NCBI GenBank assembly: GCA_019233755.1
Contig: JAFAMD010000055.1
Location: forward strand, 107,168 to 171,167
Direction: 5' to 3'
DNA length: 64,000 nt
DNA from: Acidobacteriaceae bacterium
GTDB taxonomy: Bacteria > Acidobacteriota > Terriglobia > Bryobacterales > Bryobacteraceae
Shown here: positions 26,101 through 35,052 of the stretch, one piece after another
Layout: the number at the start of each line of letters is the position of its first letter
Numbering within the stretch: the stretch's first letter is position 1
Program-made: the position numbers and the translations under genes
Notes under the pieces: model-generated
What the model was told of the DNA's origin: nothing
Seen by the model: only the letters and a program-made list of their open reading frames with translations
The model's database searches: none

Positions 26101-28105
26101 TCCGGATTTCCAATCGCAAGATCCCTCGTCGTCTTTCGGGCTGGCCAACCAGCAGAGCCAATTCCTGCAGGAACAGTCTCAGCTCGCCGCTCAAATCTAC
26201 ACACATCCGCTCATGGCCGCACTGTACCCGCAGGCCATCCAAAATATCCAGAACAACTTGCTTGGCAGTATTAGTCAATACGGATCAGGGTACGCATCAT
26301 GGCATTATCAGGGCGCGGCAACGGAGCTGGGACTCTTTGGTTGGCTCAGCCTCGTGAATAACGGCAGTGCCTCTGTTTCGCAGTTCCCGAAAATCGCGCA
26401 ATTTGGGTCCTGGTACTTGAGCGGGATTACTCCTCCTGAGGTTCGTTTCGGAACGAAGCGCATGTACATCTCCGACGGCGACGGCAACACTGAGCCGGAA
26501 GCCGACCCAGGTCTGTTGGCCACGCTGCTCGCAAACAGTTCTCCCACGCTCGCTTCAAACCTCGAATATATTTGGCAAAGCCAGGGCCTCAGTTCCTCCA
26601 CAATCAGCAGCTTCTTCGCGCCATCGCTGCTGGCCGACAACTTTGCAATCGCGCCCGTGGATCCGCAACTGACGTCGGAACATATAGCGGGTTATCATTC
26701 CATGCTCCGTTCAGGATGGGACACACCGTACGAAAATGCCGTCGACTTCCTGTACGGTGGCTACTATTCGGCACAGGGGCATGCCCATCAGGACACCGGT
26801 CGGGTGGCCACTTACCTGCTGGGTGCCCCAGTCAGCATCGACTGGAATCCCAATTTGTACTATCCGGAGGTCTCCGGCCGGTTCCAGCACAGTACCGTCT
26901 GCCTCGACAGCGAGCTTTCGCCGAATACCTGGAACCAGGACAATCCGCCGCTCACCGCTTGCACTTCAGGATGGACCAGCACATTCGCTCCTGACGTGAC
27001 GAATCTCATTGAGACCAGCACCTTCACCGGTTCGTCATCAGCTGCCGCGTCCTGGACGAAGCCCATCGATGGCACTACCTTCCAGCGTTCGGTCACCCTT
27101 CTTAATTACGATCCTGGCTTCGCGGTAGTGCATGTCTACGATATGTTCACAGGAGCGCAAGCCGGTGGCGCCAAGACTCTTACCTGGAACCTGATGGCAG
27201 CGAACGGCCCGGTTGCCACCCCAGCAGGATCGTACACGCCCACAGTGCGGCAAAATCTGGGAAACAACGGTGTGATGCCAAGCAACGGTCCGGTCGACAG
27301 CCTCACCGGCAACGGTCTACAGCAGTTCGCATTCACCGGGGCTCCCTGGGCCAATCACGTAACTGACGGGGTTGATTTCGATCTCTACACGCGGAATGCC
27401 GATCAGGACCAGTTCCTGATCGGAAACTGGTGCCATAACCAGTATCAAAACAATTGCTTGCTCGAGTCACAGGATATTCTGCGGCTCCATGGAAGCGGGA
27501 ACTTCGATACCTGGATCATTGCGCGGCCGAAAGGAACTCCCGACCCGTCTGTCTCCATCCAATCGTGCGGAATACAAGTCGCTCTCACCGGTACGCTGTG
27601 TTTCGATCAGACCTACTCCCGGTACGATGATGGCAAAGGCACCCAAACCCTCGCGACATATGACGCGAGCTCTCATTTGGCGTTTGGCATGACTATTTCA
27701 GGAGCGCCGGCAGAATGCGTCCTTAAAGCTACGTCGGTCGCGTGCACTGTTCAGGCCTGGAGCCCTGGAGTAGCAACAATCACTCTTCCTGCAGGCTTCT
27801 ACCCACAGCAGCCGACTACATATGATAAGAGCGGAAACGTGATCGCATACTCCGAAAACGGTCTACAAACTCAGTTGTTGTTTGGGAAAACAGCGCAGGC
27901 GCTGCGTCAGATCTCTCTCACAGCACCCCAAAGCGGCTCGTACTCCCGCTTGAAATTCGCACCTGCCGTGGATTCGACTACTTCATATCTCACACGCGTG
28001 CCGGCTGGCGCGATCGTATCGGTCCAGGCTCCGACTGGGACCTATCAGGCACAATGGGTGACAGATTCGGCACAGAGCCAAATCTTCAATGTTGTGGTTC
28101 GTTAA
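23186..28105 (+). CDS. Giant secreted protein with phage-tail-like modules and heparinase II/III-like lyase region
   Basis: Protein of about 1600 residues. After a basic N-terminus, a signal segment (IVRLIVLASVSLGASS) ends near VRAQ. Residues about 250-300 hold a module (TSAGHGYHSGDTVEF then NTLYFVCNATTDTFQVS) common in phage tail proteins, with weaker copies later. Residues about 850-1150 are helix-rich, like an alpha/alpha toroid. Then HIAGYHSMLRSGWD and QGHAHQDTGRVATYLLGAPV (about 1168-1215) resemble the heparinase II/III H-x-H-x-D-x-G region, followed by a long beta-rich end. It probably cleaves an acidic polysaccharide outside the cell. The start is unsure: ATG 23186, ATG 23222, or TTG 23264, which is preceded by GGAGG. 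Confidence 0.75.
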   Translation: MQAQIRVSENESMQTLRHASAWRIFRLNTECRKLFASNRQGSEHRSARSCASALACAWIVRLIVLASVSLGASSTAVRAQTTLGTVTYQDWTGASAPEQNLRFSHLDSGASIPSGLKYTANRVLSAAGVEVPWQAMSNGDLMVRTSVPASLMPLSSASLTRAGNALYTVNASACAFSTNSAVKVVPFSTGSLPAPLSSGTVYFIQGCSVNGGLTNYYLSNSYNGPQIALTTSGSSGGFYLEYVPFAVSGSTFTSAGHGYHSGDTVEFTATDSGTLPDGLNPNTLYFVCNATTDTFQVSSTSNCQSIVIVTSSGTALPAIISTKVWTLQSGTETTVHQTNGPQAVVRGSNWEITNELTGIRIPSQQSESAGSYKLAPIQGLQLADGSWTPMVGNMQYDASGAHGDTFSTAGSTTPVGYSVIFTEQGLLEISLQASLSISRARQWSPTFTPTYNAATGTFSGHFTGMMYALYVTSSTIAGLSPGMVVYAVNGVNSTSFQVSASPATYSYGQFAGTPMALGSSGSATFEGLYQEPDTGNPPKGFYTLTATLDANSKAVQILEDHNVYNYTYNLNIRPNLVADTARFRTTALNPLNTGFTCGYVQMPITSLSLSGNTLTIVAPNHGVTGANPQVQLGSTVGIANANNQTFTATLVDANTLAVNCPNCSGSTGSGGFLRTLNSSYLPETDETIDLLGANRNSSWQCTSTSLRPVGSQYPPNDQQQTGYYWMLYNSHGGPGSNAVGFFLGKGSQQYMGEYAAHGPGVYDTPTTSSQGFSLYANSVAPTQYFYTGEAKKPFGFWVSTNTDILPPYVMQPIGTVRSTLVGINLNKVNSYTLTFPDPPGGWPYLYLSDAGMNQLQALLTNGTSVCGSPNCLYNAIQSDGNQQPLAQMLMDNTPPRVAYNTSSLLKQTRTFANDFFNQTGNLDFFLLGYQGAYPCPRNQALANLILKSPAATPWEKARVKGFLAYCACFIWDPDFQSQDPSSSFGLANQQSQFLQEQSQLAAQIYTHPLMAALYPQAIQNIQNNLLGSISQYGSGYASWHYQGAATELGLFGWLSLVNNGSASVSQFPKIAQFGSWYLSGITPPEVRFGTKRMYISDGDGNTEPEADPGLLATLLANSSPTLASNLEYIWQSQGLSSSTISSFFAPSLLADNFAIAPVDPQLTSEHIAGYHSMLRSGWDTPYENAVDFLYGGYYSAQGHAHQDTGRVATYLLGAPVSIDWNPNLYYPEVSGRFQHSTVCLDSELSPNTWNQDNPPLTACTSGWTSTFAPDVTNLIETSTFTGSSSAAASWTKPIDGTTFQRSVTLLNYDPGFAVVHVYDMFTGAQAGGAKTLTWNLMAANGPVATPAGSYTPTVRQNLGNNGVMPSNGPVDSLTGNGLQQFAFTGAPWANHVTDGVDFDLYTRNADQDQFLIGNWCHNQYQNNCLLESQDILRLHGSGNFDTWIIARPKGTPDPSVSIQSCGIQVALTGTLCFDQTYSRYDDGKGTQTLATYDASSHLAFGMTISGAPAECVLKATSVACTVQAWSPGVATITLPAGFYPQQPTTYDKSGNVIAYSENGLQTQLLFGKTAQALRQISLTAPQSGSYSRLKFAPAVDSTTSYLTRVPAGAIVSVQAPTGTYQAQWVTDSAQSQIFNVVVR

Positions 28106-28116
28106 TCCGCCGTTGG

Positions 28117-28145
28117 CGCCACTCCCCTCGGAATACAGGGAGGCG
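28117..28145 (+). terminator. Possible hairpin after the giant secreted gene
   Basis: CGCC-A-CTCCC pairs with GGGAGGCG across a loop of about 11 bases, with one bulged A. It lies 12 bases after the stop of the giant gene and between convergent genes. There is no following T-run, so it may be a factor-dependent or weak terminator only. Confidence 0.3.
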
Positions 28146-28195
28146 GTAACCACTAGGAAACTTGACTGCGGGAAATGCCTAAAACAGGTGGCGAG

Positions 28196-28411
28196 TCAGC
28201 CCAAGGAAGCCTGTAGGTACTTCGTTTTGGGCATGGGCGTCGGATAATGGACTCTTTGGACTACGCTCGGGTCATACTGATCCGTGTGGGCGTTATGACA
28301 TGTCAACTCGAGAAATTCGCCTTCGCCATCCACCGTCTCGTCAGGTCGTAACGGAACAAATCCTTCTTCTCCGCAGATTCTGCATCGAAACTTGCCATAT
28401 ACATCTGCCAT
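28196..28411 (-). CDS. Small putative zinc-binding protein, unknown function
   Basis: Protein of 71 residues, ATG start with an AGGA ribosome-binding sequence five bases upstream. It has a C-x2-C pair (Cys10, Cys13) and a later C-H-x2-H group (Cys38, His39, His42), which could hold one zinc ion. No membrane segment or signal peptide. It is not a recognised family; the end PTPMPKTKYLQ is polar. It stands alone between the giant secreted gene (convergent) and a DinB-like gene on the same strand 87 bases upstream. Confidence 0.6.
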   Translation of the reverse strand: MADVYGKFRCRICGEEGFVPLRPDETVDGEGEFLELTCHNAHTDQYDPSVVQRVHYPTPMPKTKYLQASLG

Positions 28412-28498
28412 ATGTTCCTGTATACGAATTTTATCCCATCAATCGGGCGCAAGTCGGCACTCCTCTAGCTGTCCAGGTGAGTGCCGCCAAGACCGTCT

Positions 28499-29023
28499 TT
28501 AGCGGGATGCGGGGTGTTCGCTCGACGGTGGAGTAATTCCTTTCAGTCGCATGTAGACGCTGAGGATTCCATACTGCTCTTCATCATGCATCGCATTTCC
28601 GACTAGAATCGCGAGTCGCGACATCTGCCCGTGCGGCGTCTCGATAGATTGGAACAGGTTTGCATCTGTCACTGAATCGTACGCCCGGTCGCACTCCGAA
28701 AACGATTCGCGAAGCGCATTCAGAATGGCTGATTTCGTGTTGGCCTCCGCACTGATGTTTTGATGCTCGCCGAGGAGTGCACCGCAAGTACGTGTCTGAG
28801 CCGCCGTAACGTGGTTCAATACTTCACCGAGGCTCCGGATCTCAGATGTCGGCTTGAAATTATAGTCTTCGTCCGGAATCTTCTCCGCGGATCTCAGGAT
28901 ATTGTTCTTAACGGATTCGTAGGCGTGCTTTATTGCGGGCGCGCCGCCGGTACCGGTCTGCGCCTGCATGCTCGTTCCGCAGTACAGCGCGGCCGCAGCA
29001 AGAATTATTGTTAATCGTTTCAC
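28499..29023 (-). CDS. Secreted DinB-like protein
   Basis: Protein of 174 residues: signal peptide (LTIILAAAALYCGTSMQAQ) then a four-helix DinB/YfiT-like fold. Metal-site histidines are seen in LGEVLNHVTAAQ and GNAMHDEEQYG; the third expected His may be the His of ETPHGQMSR. DinB-like proteins are putative metal-dependent thiol-utilising enzymes, and exported copies are frequent in Acidobacteriota. GTG start with a clear GGAGGAAG ribosome-binding sequence. Divergent from the BNR-repeat gene. The substrate is unknown. Confidence 0.85.
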   Translation of the reverse strand: MKRLTIILAAAALYCGTSMQAQTGTGGAPAIKHAYESVKNNILRSAEKIPDEDYNFKPTSEIRSLGEVLNHVTAAQTRTCGALLGEHQNISAEANTKSAILNALRESFSECDRAYDSVTDANLFQSIETPHGQMSRLAILVGNAMHDEEQYGILSVYMRLKGITPPSSEHPASR

Positions 29024-29112
29024 GTACTTCCTCCATCGTCAAAGTTCAGTCGCTCGACATTGTATTGCACCTGGGCTGAAGACCCCTTTTTGTCATACTT
29101 GGGGAATCATTT

Positions 29113-32100
29113 ATGCGAATTACGCCATGGCTGGCCGTTATTCCGTTTTGCGTTCTTTTAAGTGCGCGAGAAATCTCTCCAGATCTGTTTAACGGACTAC
29201 ATTGGCGCCTGATTGGTCCATTCCGCGGCGGTCGTGCGGTCGCGGTCTGCGGCGTACCCGGTGGTGGTGCCACCTTCTATTTTGGTGCGGTGGATGGCGG
29301 CGTTTGGAAAACTACCGACGCCGGCACAGTTTGGACTCCCCTTTTCGACAGCCAGCCGGTTGGCTCTATCGGAGCGCTCGCCGTCGCACCTTCTGATCCG
29401 AACATTATCTACGCCGGCACCGGCGAATCCGATATCCGTTCCGATCTCGCATCGGGCGACGGCGTGTATAAGTCGCTAGACGGCGGGAAAACCTGGAAGA
29501 ACATTGGACTCACGGAAACGCGCCAGATCAGCCGTGTTGTTGTCGATCCACGCGACCCAAACGTGGTTTTTGTTGCTGCTCTGGGACATGCCTACGCGTC
29601 TAACCCGGAACGCGGCATCTACTTTTCCAAGGACGGCGGCGCAACGTGGAAACATGTGCTTGATAAAGGTCCCGAAATCGGTGCCGCCGATCTCGCCATG
29701 GCTACCGACCAGCCGAATATTCTGTTCGCCGCTCTGTGGCAAGCGCATCGGCCGCCATGGAGCACTTATGCTCCATTGACCGGCCCCGGGAGCGGGCTTT
29801 TTCGTTCTACCGACAAGGGAACTTCCTGGCAGCAAGTGAGCGGCAAGGGTTTTCCTGAAGGGCCGCTCGGTCGCATTGGCGTCGCCATCTCTCCCGGTAC
29901 GCACGGCCGGCGAATTTACGCCGCGGTTGAAGCGAGCGCGGACAAAGCCGGAGTGTATCGCAGCGACGACGGCGGCAATTCGTGGACGCGCGTAAATAAC
30001 GATTCCCGCCTCACCAGCCGAGGTTGGTACTTTAGCTCCATTACTGCCGATCCTGACGATCCGGATGTGCTCTACATTCCGAACGTTGCCTTCTACAAGC
30101 TCACAGACGGGGGTAAGACCTTAAGTATTATTCGCGGCGCTCCCGGCGGCGATGATTATCACCAGGTCTGGATAGATCCTGGTAATAACAAGCACATGGC
30201 GCTCGCTAGCGACCAGGGCACTACCGTCACTTTGAATGGCGGCGAAACCTGGAGTACGTGGTACAACCAGCCCACCGCACAGTTCTACCACGTCGTTACC
30301 GACAATGAGGTTCCCTATCATGTCTATGGCGCGCAGCAGGACAGCGGAACTGCCGCGACCGCTGCCAGCACCACGCATGGGCAGATCGATCTGCGCGATT
30401 GGTTCTCTGTCGGCGGTAGTGAGAGCGGCTACATTGCGCCGGACCCCAAGAACCCGGACATCTTTTACCTCTCAGAAACGTACGGCAGTGTTGGCCGTCT
30501 CGATCGGCGCACGATGCAGACGCAAAATATCACACCCTGGCCGCTGCCCATGTTTGGCACCGAAATCTCGCAGCGCAAATACCGCGATCCGTGGACCCCA
30601 GTGCTCGTGTTCTCGCCGACTCAACAAAACGCGCTTTATCTCGGCACTCAATATGTGCTGCGCACTCTTGACGGCGGTTTGCATTGGCAACAGATCAGTC
30701 CCGATCTTACGGGTGCACAAACGAACGGCTCAGCGGCCGCGCAGTCAAAGGATCCCGTTACGGTTGCGAATGCAGAACAGCAGGGCTACGGAGTTGTGTA
30801 CACTATTGCGCCCTCTCAACTGGCCGCGGATGAAATTTGGGCGGGCAGCGACACCGGTCTTGTCCATCTGACGCGCGATGCGGGGAAAAACTGGACGAAC
30901 GTTACGCCTCCAGGTCTCTCGGCGTGGAGCAAAATTACTCAAATTGAGGCGTCTCACTTCACTGCCGGCGAAGCGTATGCCGCTGTCGATCGCCATCGCC
31001 TTGACGATCAGCGCCCCTATCTCTACCGCACACGTGACTTCGGCAAAACTTGGGCGCCTATCGTGAGCGGCATCGCCGATCATGCCTTCCTCAATGCCAT
31101 CCGCGAAGATCCCAAGCGTAGAGGGCTTCTCTTCGCTGGAACGGAATTCGGTGTGTACGTATCTTTTGATGACGGGGATCAATGGCTCCCGCTTCAGTTG
31201 AACCTTCCTGTCACTTCTATCCGCGATTTAGCCATTCACAACGATGATTTGATCGCCGGAACGCACGGGCGTTCTTTCTGGGTGCTCGATGATATCGCAT
31301 CGCTTCGCGAAATCAGCGCTCAACCTGCTGCTGACGATGTCCGGCTCTACAAGCCCGCAACCGCGATTCGCATGAGCAGTGACGGCTTTGTCGGTACGCC
31401 GCTTCCGCCCGATGATCCTCAGGCCGGGAATCCGCCGATTGGTGCCTACATCGACTACTATCTTCCCGGCGCGGCTTCCACGCCTGTGATCCTCGAGGTC
31501 CTCAATGCCAATGGCAAACCTATTCGCCACATCTCAAGTCAGGACAAGCCGCCTGCGCCGTCGGCAAACCTGCCCATCGCCCCGCGCTGGGTGCCAAAGC
31601 CGCAAACGCTCGGCACGGAGCCCGGCATGCACCGCTTCATCTGGGATCTGCGCTTTGGACGTTCGGGCGATAACACCACCGCAGATAGCGATGACTCCGA
31701 TGAGGAAACCTGGGTCGGGCCGCTTGTCCTGCCCGGATCTTATACGGTGAAACTGAGCGTCGGCGGCCATACTTATACTCAGCCTCTGCGCGTTGTGATG
31801 GATTCGCGCATTCACGCTACACCGGCAGACCTTGCCGAGCAATTTCATTGGGCACGTCGTGCGTTCGACGATATGGTGCAAGCGCGCGAGAGCGTTCTTC
31901 AGCTAAAGGCTTTGCAGACGAGCTTAGATAAACTCCGCGGCCAAATCGGAAGCGATCAGCAGAGATTGCTCGCCTCCGTTTCTGCAGCGAAAGATAAATC
32001 CGGCGCGATCCTGGACGGTGGAAAAGAAGGGCCGGAAAAAGGCCTCCAAAGCGCCAGCCGTTCTTTGACCATCGTTCTCAGCGCCATCGAGAGCGCTGAT

Positions 32101-32292
32101 CGCACTCCGCCTTCCCAGGTCATCGAACTCTACCGTGAATCGGCGGTGGTTCTGAAAGCACGCCTTGCCGAATGGACGCAACTGAAAGTTGCCGTCGTTC
32201 CTGAGCTGAATCGGCAATTACAATCTGCCGGTTTTGCGCCTGTTCAGCTTTCGATGCTGGAGCAGGTTGCCGAAGAGAGCCTCTCGAAATAG
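29113..32292 (+). CDS. Secreted BNR/sortilin-type beta-propeller protein
   Basis: Protein of 1059 residues with a signal peptide (WLAVIPFCVLLSA). Roughly residues 30-740 hold at least ten Asp-box motifs of the S-x-D-G-G-x-T-W type, for example KSLDGGKTWKN, FSKDGGATWKH, RSDDGGNSWTR and RTLDGGLHWQQ, which build one or two large beta-propellers. The N-terminal FNGLHWRLIGPFRGGRAVAV is typical of the VPS10/sortilin-related glycosyl-hydrolase-like family. The remainder has a beta-sandwich and a helical tail (SLDKLRGQIGSDQQRL). Often annotated as glycosyl hydrolase, but catalytic activity is unproven; binding of secreted ligands is as likely. A strong terminator follows. Confidence 0.88.
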   Translation: MRITPWLAVIPFCVLLSAREISPDLFNGLHWRLIGPFRGGRAVAVCGVPGGGATFYFGAVDGGVWKTTDAGTVWTPLFDSQPVGSIGALAVAPSDPNIIYAGTGESDIRSDLASGDGVYKSLDGGKTWKNIGLTETRQISRVVVDPRDPNVVFVAALGHAYASNPERGIYFSKDGGATWKHVLDKGPEIGAADLAMATDQPNILFAALWQAHRPPWSTYAPLTGPGSGLFRSTDKGTSWQQVSGKGFPEGPLGRIGVAISPGTHGRRIYAAVEASADKAGVYRSDDGGNSWTRVNNDSRLTSRGWYFSSITADPDDPDVLYIPNVAFYKLTDGGKTLSIIRGAPGGDDYHQVWIDPGNNKHMALASDQGTTVTLNGGETWSTWYNQPTAQFYHVVTDNEVPYHVYGAQQDSGTAATAASTTHGQIDLRDWFSVGGSESGYIAPDPKNPDIFYLSETYGSVGRLDRRTMQTQNITPWPLPMFGTEISQRKYRDPWTPVLVFSPTQQNALYLGTQYVLRTLDGGLHWQQISPDLTGAQTNGSAAAQSKDPVTVANAEQQGYGVVYTIAPSQLAADEIWAGSDTGLVHLTRDAGKNWTNVTPPGLSAWSKITQIEASHFTAGEAYAAVDRHRLDDQRPYLYRTRDFGKTWAPIVSGIADHAFLNAIREDPKRRGLLFAGTEFGVYVSFDDGDQWLPLQLNLPVTSIRDLAIHNDDLIAGTHGRSFWVLDDIASLREISAQPAADDVRLYKPATAIRMSSDGFVGTPLPPDDPQAGNPPIGAYIDYYLPGAASTPVILEVLNANGKPIRHISSQDKPPAPSANLPIAPRWVPKPQTLGTEPGMHRFIWDLRFGRSGDNTTADSDDSDEETWVGPLVLPGSYTVKLSVGGHTYTQPLRVVMDSRIHATPADLAEQFHWARRAFDDMVQARESVLQLKALQTSLDKLRGQIGSDQQRLLASVSAAKDKSGAILDGGKEGPEKGLQSASRSLTIVLSAIESADRTPPSQVIELYRESAVVLKARLAEWTQLKVAVVPELNRQLQSAGFAPVQLSMLEQVAEESLSK

Positions 32293-32331
32293 TTCACTCG
32301 CAAGCAGTAGGGCAGGGAACCAGTCGCAACG

Positions 32332-32372
32332 AAAAAAGCACCTCCGCCGCAGTCGGCCGGGGGTGCTTTTTC
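32332..32372. terminator. Bidirectional intrinsic terminator
   Basis: AAAAAGCACC at 32333-32342 pairs with GGTGCTTTTT at 32362-32371; the inner bases can add GC pairs. It is flanked by A-runs on the left and T-runs on the right, so it can stop both the BNR gene and the convergent respiratory operon. Confidence 0.85.
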
Positions 32373-32394
32373 TTTTTGTTGTTATAGCTCGGAG

Positions 32395-32733
32395 CTACCT
32401 GCTTGCCCCCGCTGCAGCGTTGTGAGACCACGGCTGAGGCTGATAGGTCCAGTCGCGGCTGGTGTAATCGCTCGCAGTAAGGAGAATCATGATACCCAGC
32501 CAGACCAGGCCAGCAACCACGAACAGCTTCGTAAGGGAGGTGGTGTAACGCACCGCCATAAAGATCCACACCACCATCGACGCCTTCAACACCGCAATCG
32601 CCAGCGCGACAACGATGTTCAGCCAGCCGAGTTCGAGATAGGAAACGGTTGTTGTTAAAGCTGTCAGACACAACAATGCGAGCCACACGATGACCAGTGT
32701 TCTGACGTTGGGGATGTGCGCGTGCGATGTCAT
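32395..32733 (-). CDS. coxD: Cytochrome c oxidase subunit IV (small membrane subunit)
   Basis: Protein of 112 residues with three hydrophobic helices ([39 protein letters not shown] and [18 protein letters not shown]), the pattern of caa3/bo3 subunit IV, including the K-A-x3-V-W-x-F-M motif in helix 2. ATG 32733 overlaps the coxC stop by four bases (ATGA); the open frame to 32799 lies inside coxC and is not used. It is the last gene of the operon. Subunit IV stabilises the oxidase and has no redox centre. Confidence 0.88.
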   Translation of the reverse strand: MTSHAHIPNVRTLVIVWLALLCLTALTTTVSYLELGWLNIVVALAIAVLKASMVVWIFMAVRYTTSLTKLFVVAGLVWLGIMILLTASDYTSRDWTYQPQPWSHNAAAGASR

Positions 32734-33413
32734 TTGCGATGTCCAATCAAGTAGAGAAGCGGGAACAGGAAGATCCAGACGATGTCGACAAAATGCCAAT
32801 ACAAGCCGATCATCTCGACTGGCGCATAGTATGTGGCGCTGAACACCTTTCGCGTCGCCTGTATCAGCAGATAACTCAGCAGCCCGAGGCCCACAATCAT
32901 GTGGAGGGCATGCATGCCGGTCATACAGAAGTAGAGGAAGAAGAGAATCTGGGCGTGCCGCTCGAACTGCGGAATCGGATAGTGAAAATTAAATCCGGGA
33001 ACCAGGTGCTCCACCCACTTGGCGTGGTATTCGAAGCCCTTGATTACCAGAAAGATTGTCCCAAAGATCATCGTCAGAACAAGGAAGAGCTGTAGTTGCT
33101 TCCGGTTGCTAAGCTGCGCCGCGCGCACGCCCAGCGCCATCGTCAAGCTGCTGCAGATGAGCACTGCGGTGTTGGTACCGCCGAGCACCACGTTCATAAA
33201 TTCGCTGGTGCTTGCAAAGGCATCCATGTACATGCCGCGGTAGATCGCATAAGCTGCAAACATTCCGCCGAAAAACAGGACTTCCGTAATCAGGAACGTC
33301 CACATACCGAGCGTGGCAGCATCCATCTGCTGTGCAGGCGTGGCGAAGTGGTGACGGAGGTGGGTTTCCTCTGCGGTGGGTTCTTGCCCAACCGGAATGA
33401 CGGTCTCAGCCAA
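32730..33413 (-). CDS. coxC: Cytochrome c oxidase subunit III
   Basis: Protein of 227 residues with five to seven membrane helices. Typical segments are [21 protein letters not shown] (with the conserved Glu), [21 protein letters not shown], and [20 protein letters not shown] at the end. It is the seven- or five-helix subunit that supports the catalytic core of haem-copper oxidases. Starts by overlapping the end of coxA by eight bases, and its stop overlaps coxD. Confidence 0.95.
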   Translation of the reverse strand: MAETVIPVGQEPTAEETHLRHHFATPAQQMDAATLGMWTFLITEVLFFGGMFAAYAIYRGMYMDAFASTSEFMNVVLGGTNTAVLICSSLTMALGVRAAQLSNRKQLQLFLVLTMIFGTIFLVIKGFEYHAKWVEHLVPGFNFHYPIPQFERHAQILFFLYFCMTGMHALHMIVGLGLLSYLLIQATRKVFSATYYAPVEMIGLYWHFVDIVWIFLFPLLYLIGHRK

Positions 33414-35040
33414 TGACTTCCTCCAGTGGGCCGTAGTTGTATGCTTCTTCGGTCACAATCGGTGTTTCATCGAAATTGAACGTGGTCGGCGGCGACTGCG
33501 TCTGCCACTCCAGTCCCGCGGCACCCCAGGGATTCGGTCCCGCTTTCGGTCCATATTTCAAGGACCACAGCAAATAGATCATCGGGATTATATATCCGAC
33601 GCCAAGCACCGAGGCGCCCGCGCTTGACAGCACGTTCAGCGCCTGAAATTCCGGCGGATATGCGTGATACCGCCGCGGCATACCCATGTATCCCAGTATG
33701 AATTGAGGGAAGAACGTCAGGTTGAACCCAATAAATACGATTAGCGCGGCGAACTTCGACCAGGCTTCCGAGTACATCCGGCCGGTCATCTTAGGCCACC
33801 AGAAGTGTATTCCGCCCAGGAAGGCCATCACCATTCCTCCCACCATCACGTAATGGAAGTGCGCCACCACAAAGTACGTTCCGTGGGTGGCAACGTCGGT
33901 CGCGAGCGTCGCCAGAAACAGCCCCGTCAGACCGCCGATCGTGAACAAGCCGATGAAACCGAATGCATATAGCATCGGCGTGTCGAACGAAACGGAGCCT
34001 TTGTACATGGTTGCCGTCCAGTTGAACACTTTGATCGCGGAAGGAACCGCCACCATGAAGCTCAGAAACGAGAACGCAAGGCCCGTATAAACGCTCTCTC
34101 CGGTAATGAACATGTGGTGGCCCCACACGACGAAGCTCAATACGGCGATCGCCATGCTGGAGAACGCAACGAAGTTGTATCCGAAAACGCGCTTCCGCGA
34201 GAAACAGCTAACGATCTCACTGATCACGCCCATGCCCGGGAGAATCATAATGTATACGGCCGGGTGAGAGTAGAACCAGAACAGGTGCTGGAACAGAATC
34301 GGATCGCCGCCGATATTCGGATCGAAAATGCCCACGTGCGCAATCCGCTCGAACGCTAGCAGAAGGAGCACAATCGCCAGCACGGGCGTACCCAGAACTT
34401 GAATCAATCCGGTTGCATAGTTCGACCAGACGAATAGGGGAAGCCGCGACCAGGTCATTCCTGGCGCGCGCATCTTATGCACGGTGACGATGAAGTTCAG
34501 GCCGGTAAGAATCGAGGAAAATCCGGCTGTGAAGACACCGAACGCCGCCGCGAGCACGTAGGAGTTAGAGAACGTACTGCTGTACGGCGCATAGAACGTC
34601 CAGCCCGTATCCACGCCGCCCCGTACCACTGCATACATCGTCAGGATCGCGCCAACCACATAGATGTACCAGCTCAACAGGTTAATGCGGGGAAACGCCA
34701 GGTCCTTCGCACCGATCATAATCGGTATCAAGAAATTGGCGAGCGTTGCCGGAATGGATGGCACGAGAAAGAAAAACACCATCACGATGCCATGCATGGA
34801 AAACAGCCGGTTATATGTCTCCGCGGAAAAGATTCCCTCCGGTTCGAGCAGATTGATCCGGAAAAGGACCGCCATAAATCCGCCGACGAAAAACATCAGC
34901 GTAATGGAGATGAGATACAGAACCGCGATACGCTTGTGGTCCGTTGTGAACAGCCAGCTTTTCCAGCCGTGTTCTACGTTGAGATAATTAACAGGCTCTT
35001 CAGCCGCGATTTCGGGTGTTCCGTGTGCTAGCGTTGCCAT
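33406..35040 (-). CDS. coxA: Cytochrome c oxidase subunit I, A2-type (caa3)
   Basis: Catalytic subunit of 544 residues with 12 or more helices. The haem and CuB histidines are in [18 protein letters not shown] (CuB His plus the cross-linked Tyr), [10 protein letters not shown] (two CuB His) and [12 protein letters not shown] (haem a3 and haem a). The usual Glu of the D-channel (H-P-E-V-Y in A1 enzymes) is replaced: here Y-S-H-P-A-V-Y, the mark of A2-type oxidases such as Thermus and Rhodothermus caa3. It reduces oxygen to water and pumps protons. Lies 12 bases after coxB. Confidence 0.96.
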   Translation of the reverse strand: MATLAHGTPEIAAEEPVNYLNVEHGWKSWLFTTDHKRIAVLYLISITLMFFVGGFMAVLFRINLLEPEGIFSAETYNRLFSMHGIVMVFFFLVPSIPATLANFLIPIMIGAKDLAFPRINLLSWYIYVVGAILTMYAVVRGGVDTGWTFYAPYSSTFSNSYVLAAAFGVFTAGFSSILTGLNFIVTVHKMRAPGMTWSRLPLFVWSNYATGLIQVLGTPVLAIVLLLLAFERIAHVGIFDPNIGGDPILFQHLFWFYSHPAVYIMILPGMGVISEIVSCFSRKRVFGYNFVAFSSMAIAVLSFVVWGHHMFITGESVYTGLAFSFLSFMVAVPSAIKVFNWTATMYKGSVSFDTPMLYAFGFIGLFTIGGLTGLFLATLATDVATHGTYFVVAHFHYVMVGGMVMAFLGGIHFWWPKMTGRMYSEAWSKFAALIVFIGFNLTFFPQFILGYMGMPRRYHAYPPEFQALNVLSSAGASVLGVGYIIPMIYLLWSLKYGPKAGPNPWGAAGLEWQTQSPPTTFNFDETPIVTEEAYNYGPLEEVIG

Positions 35041-35052
35041 AGTTTCTAACCC

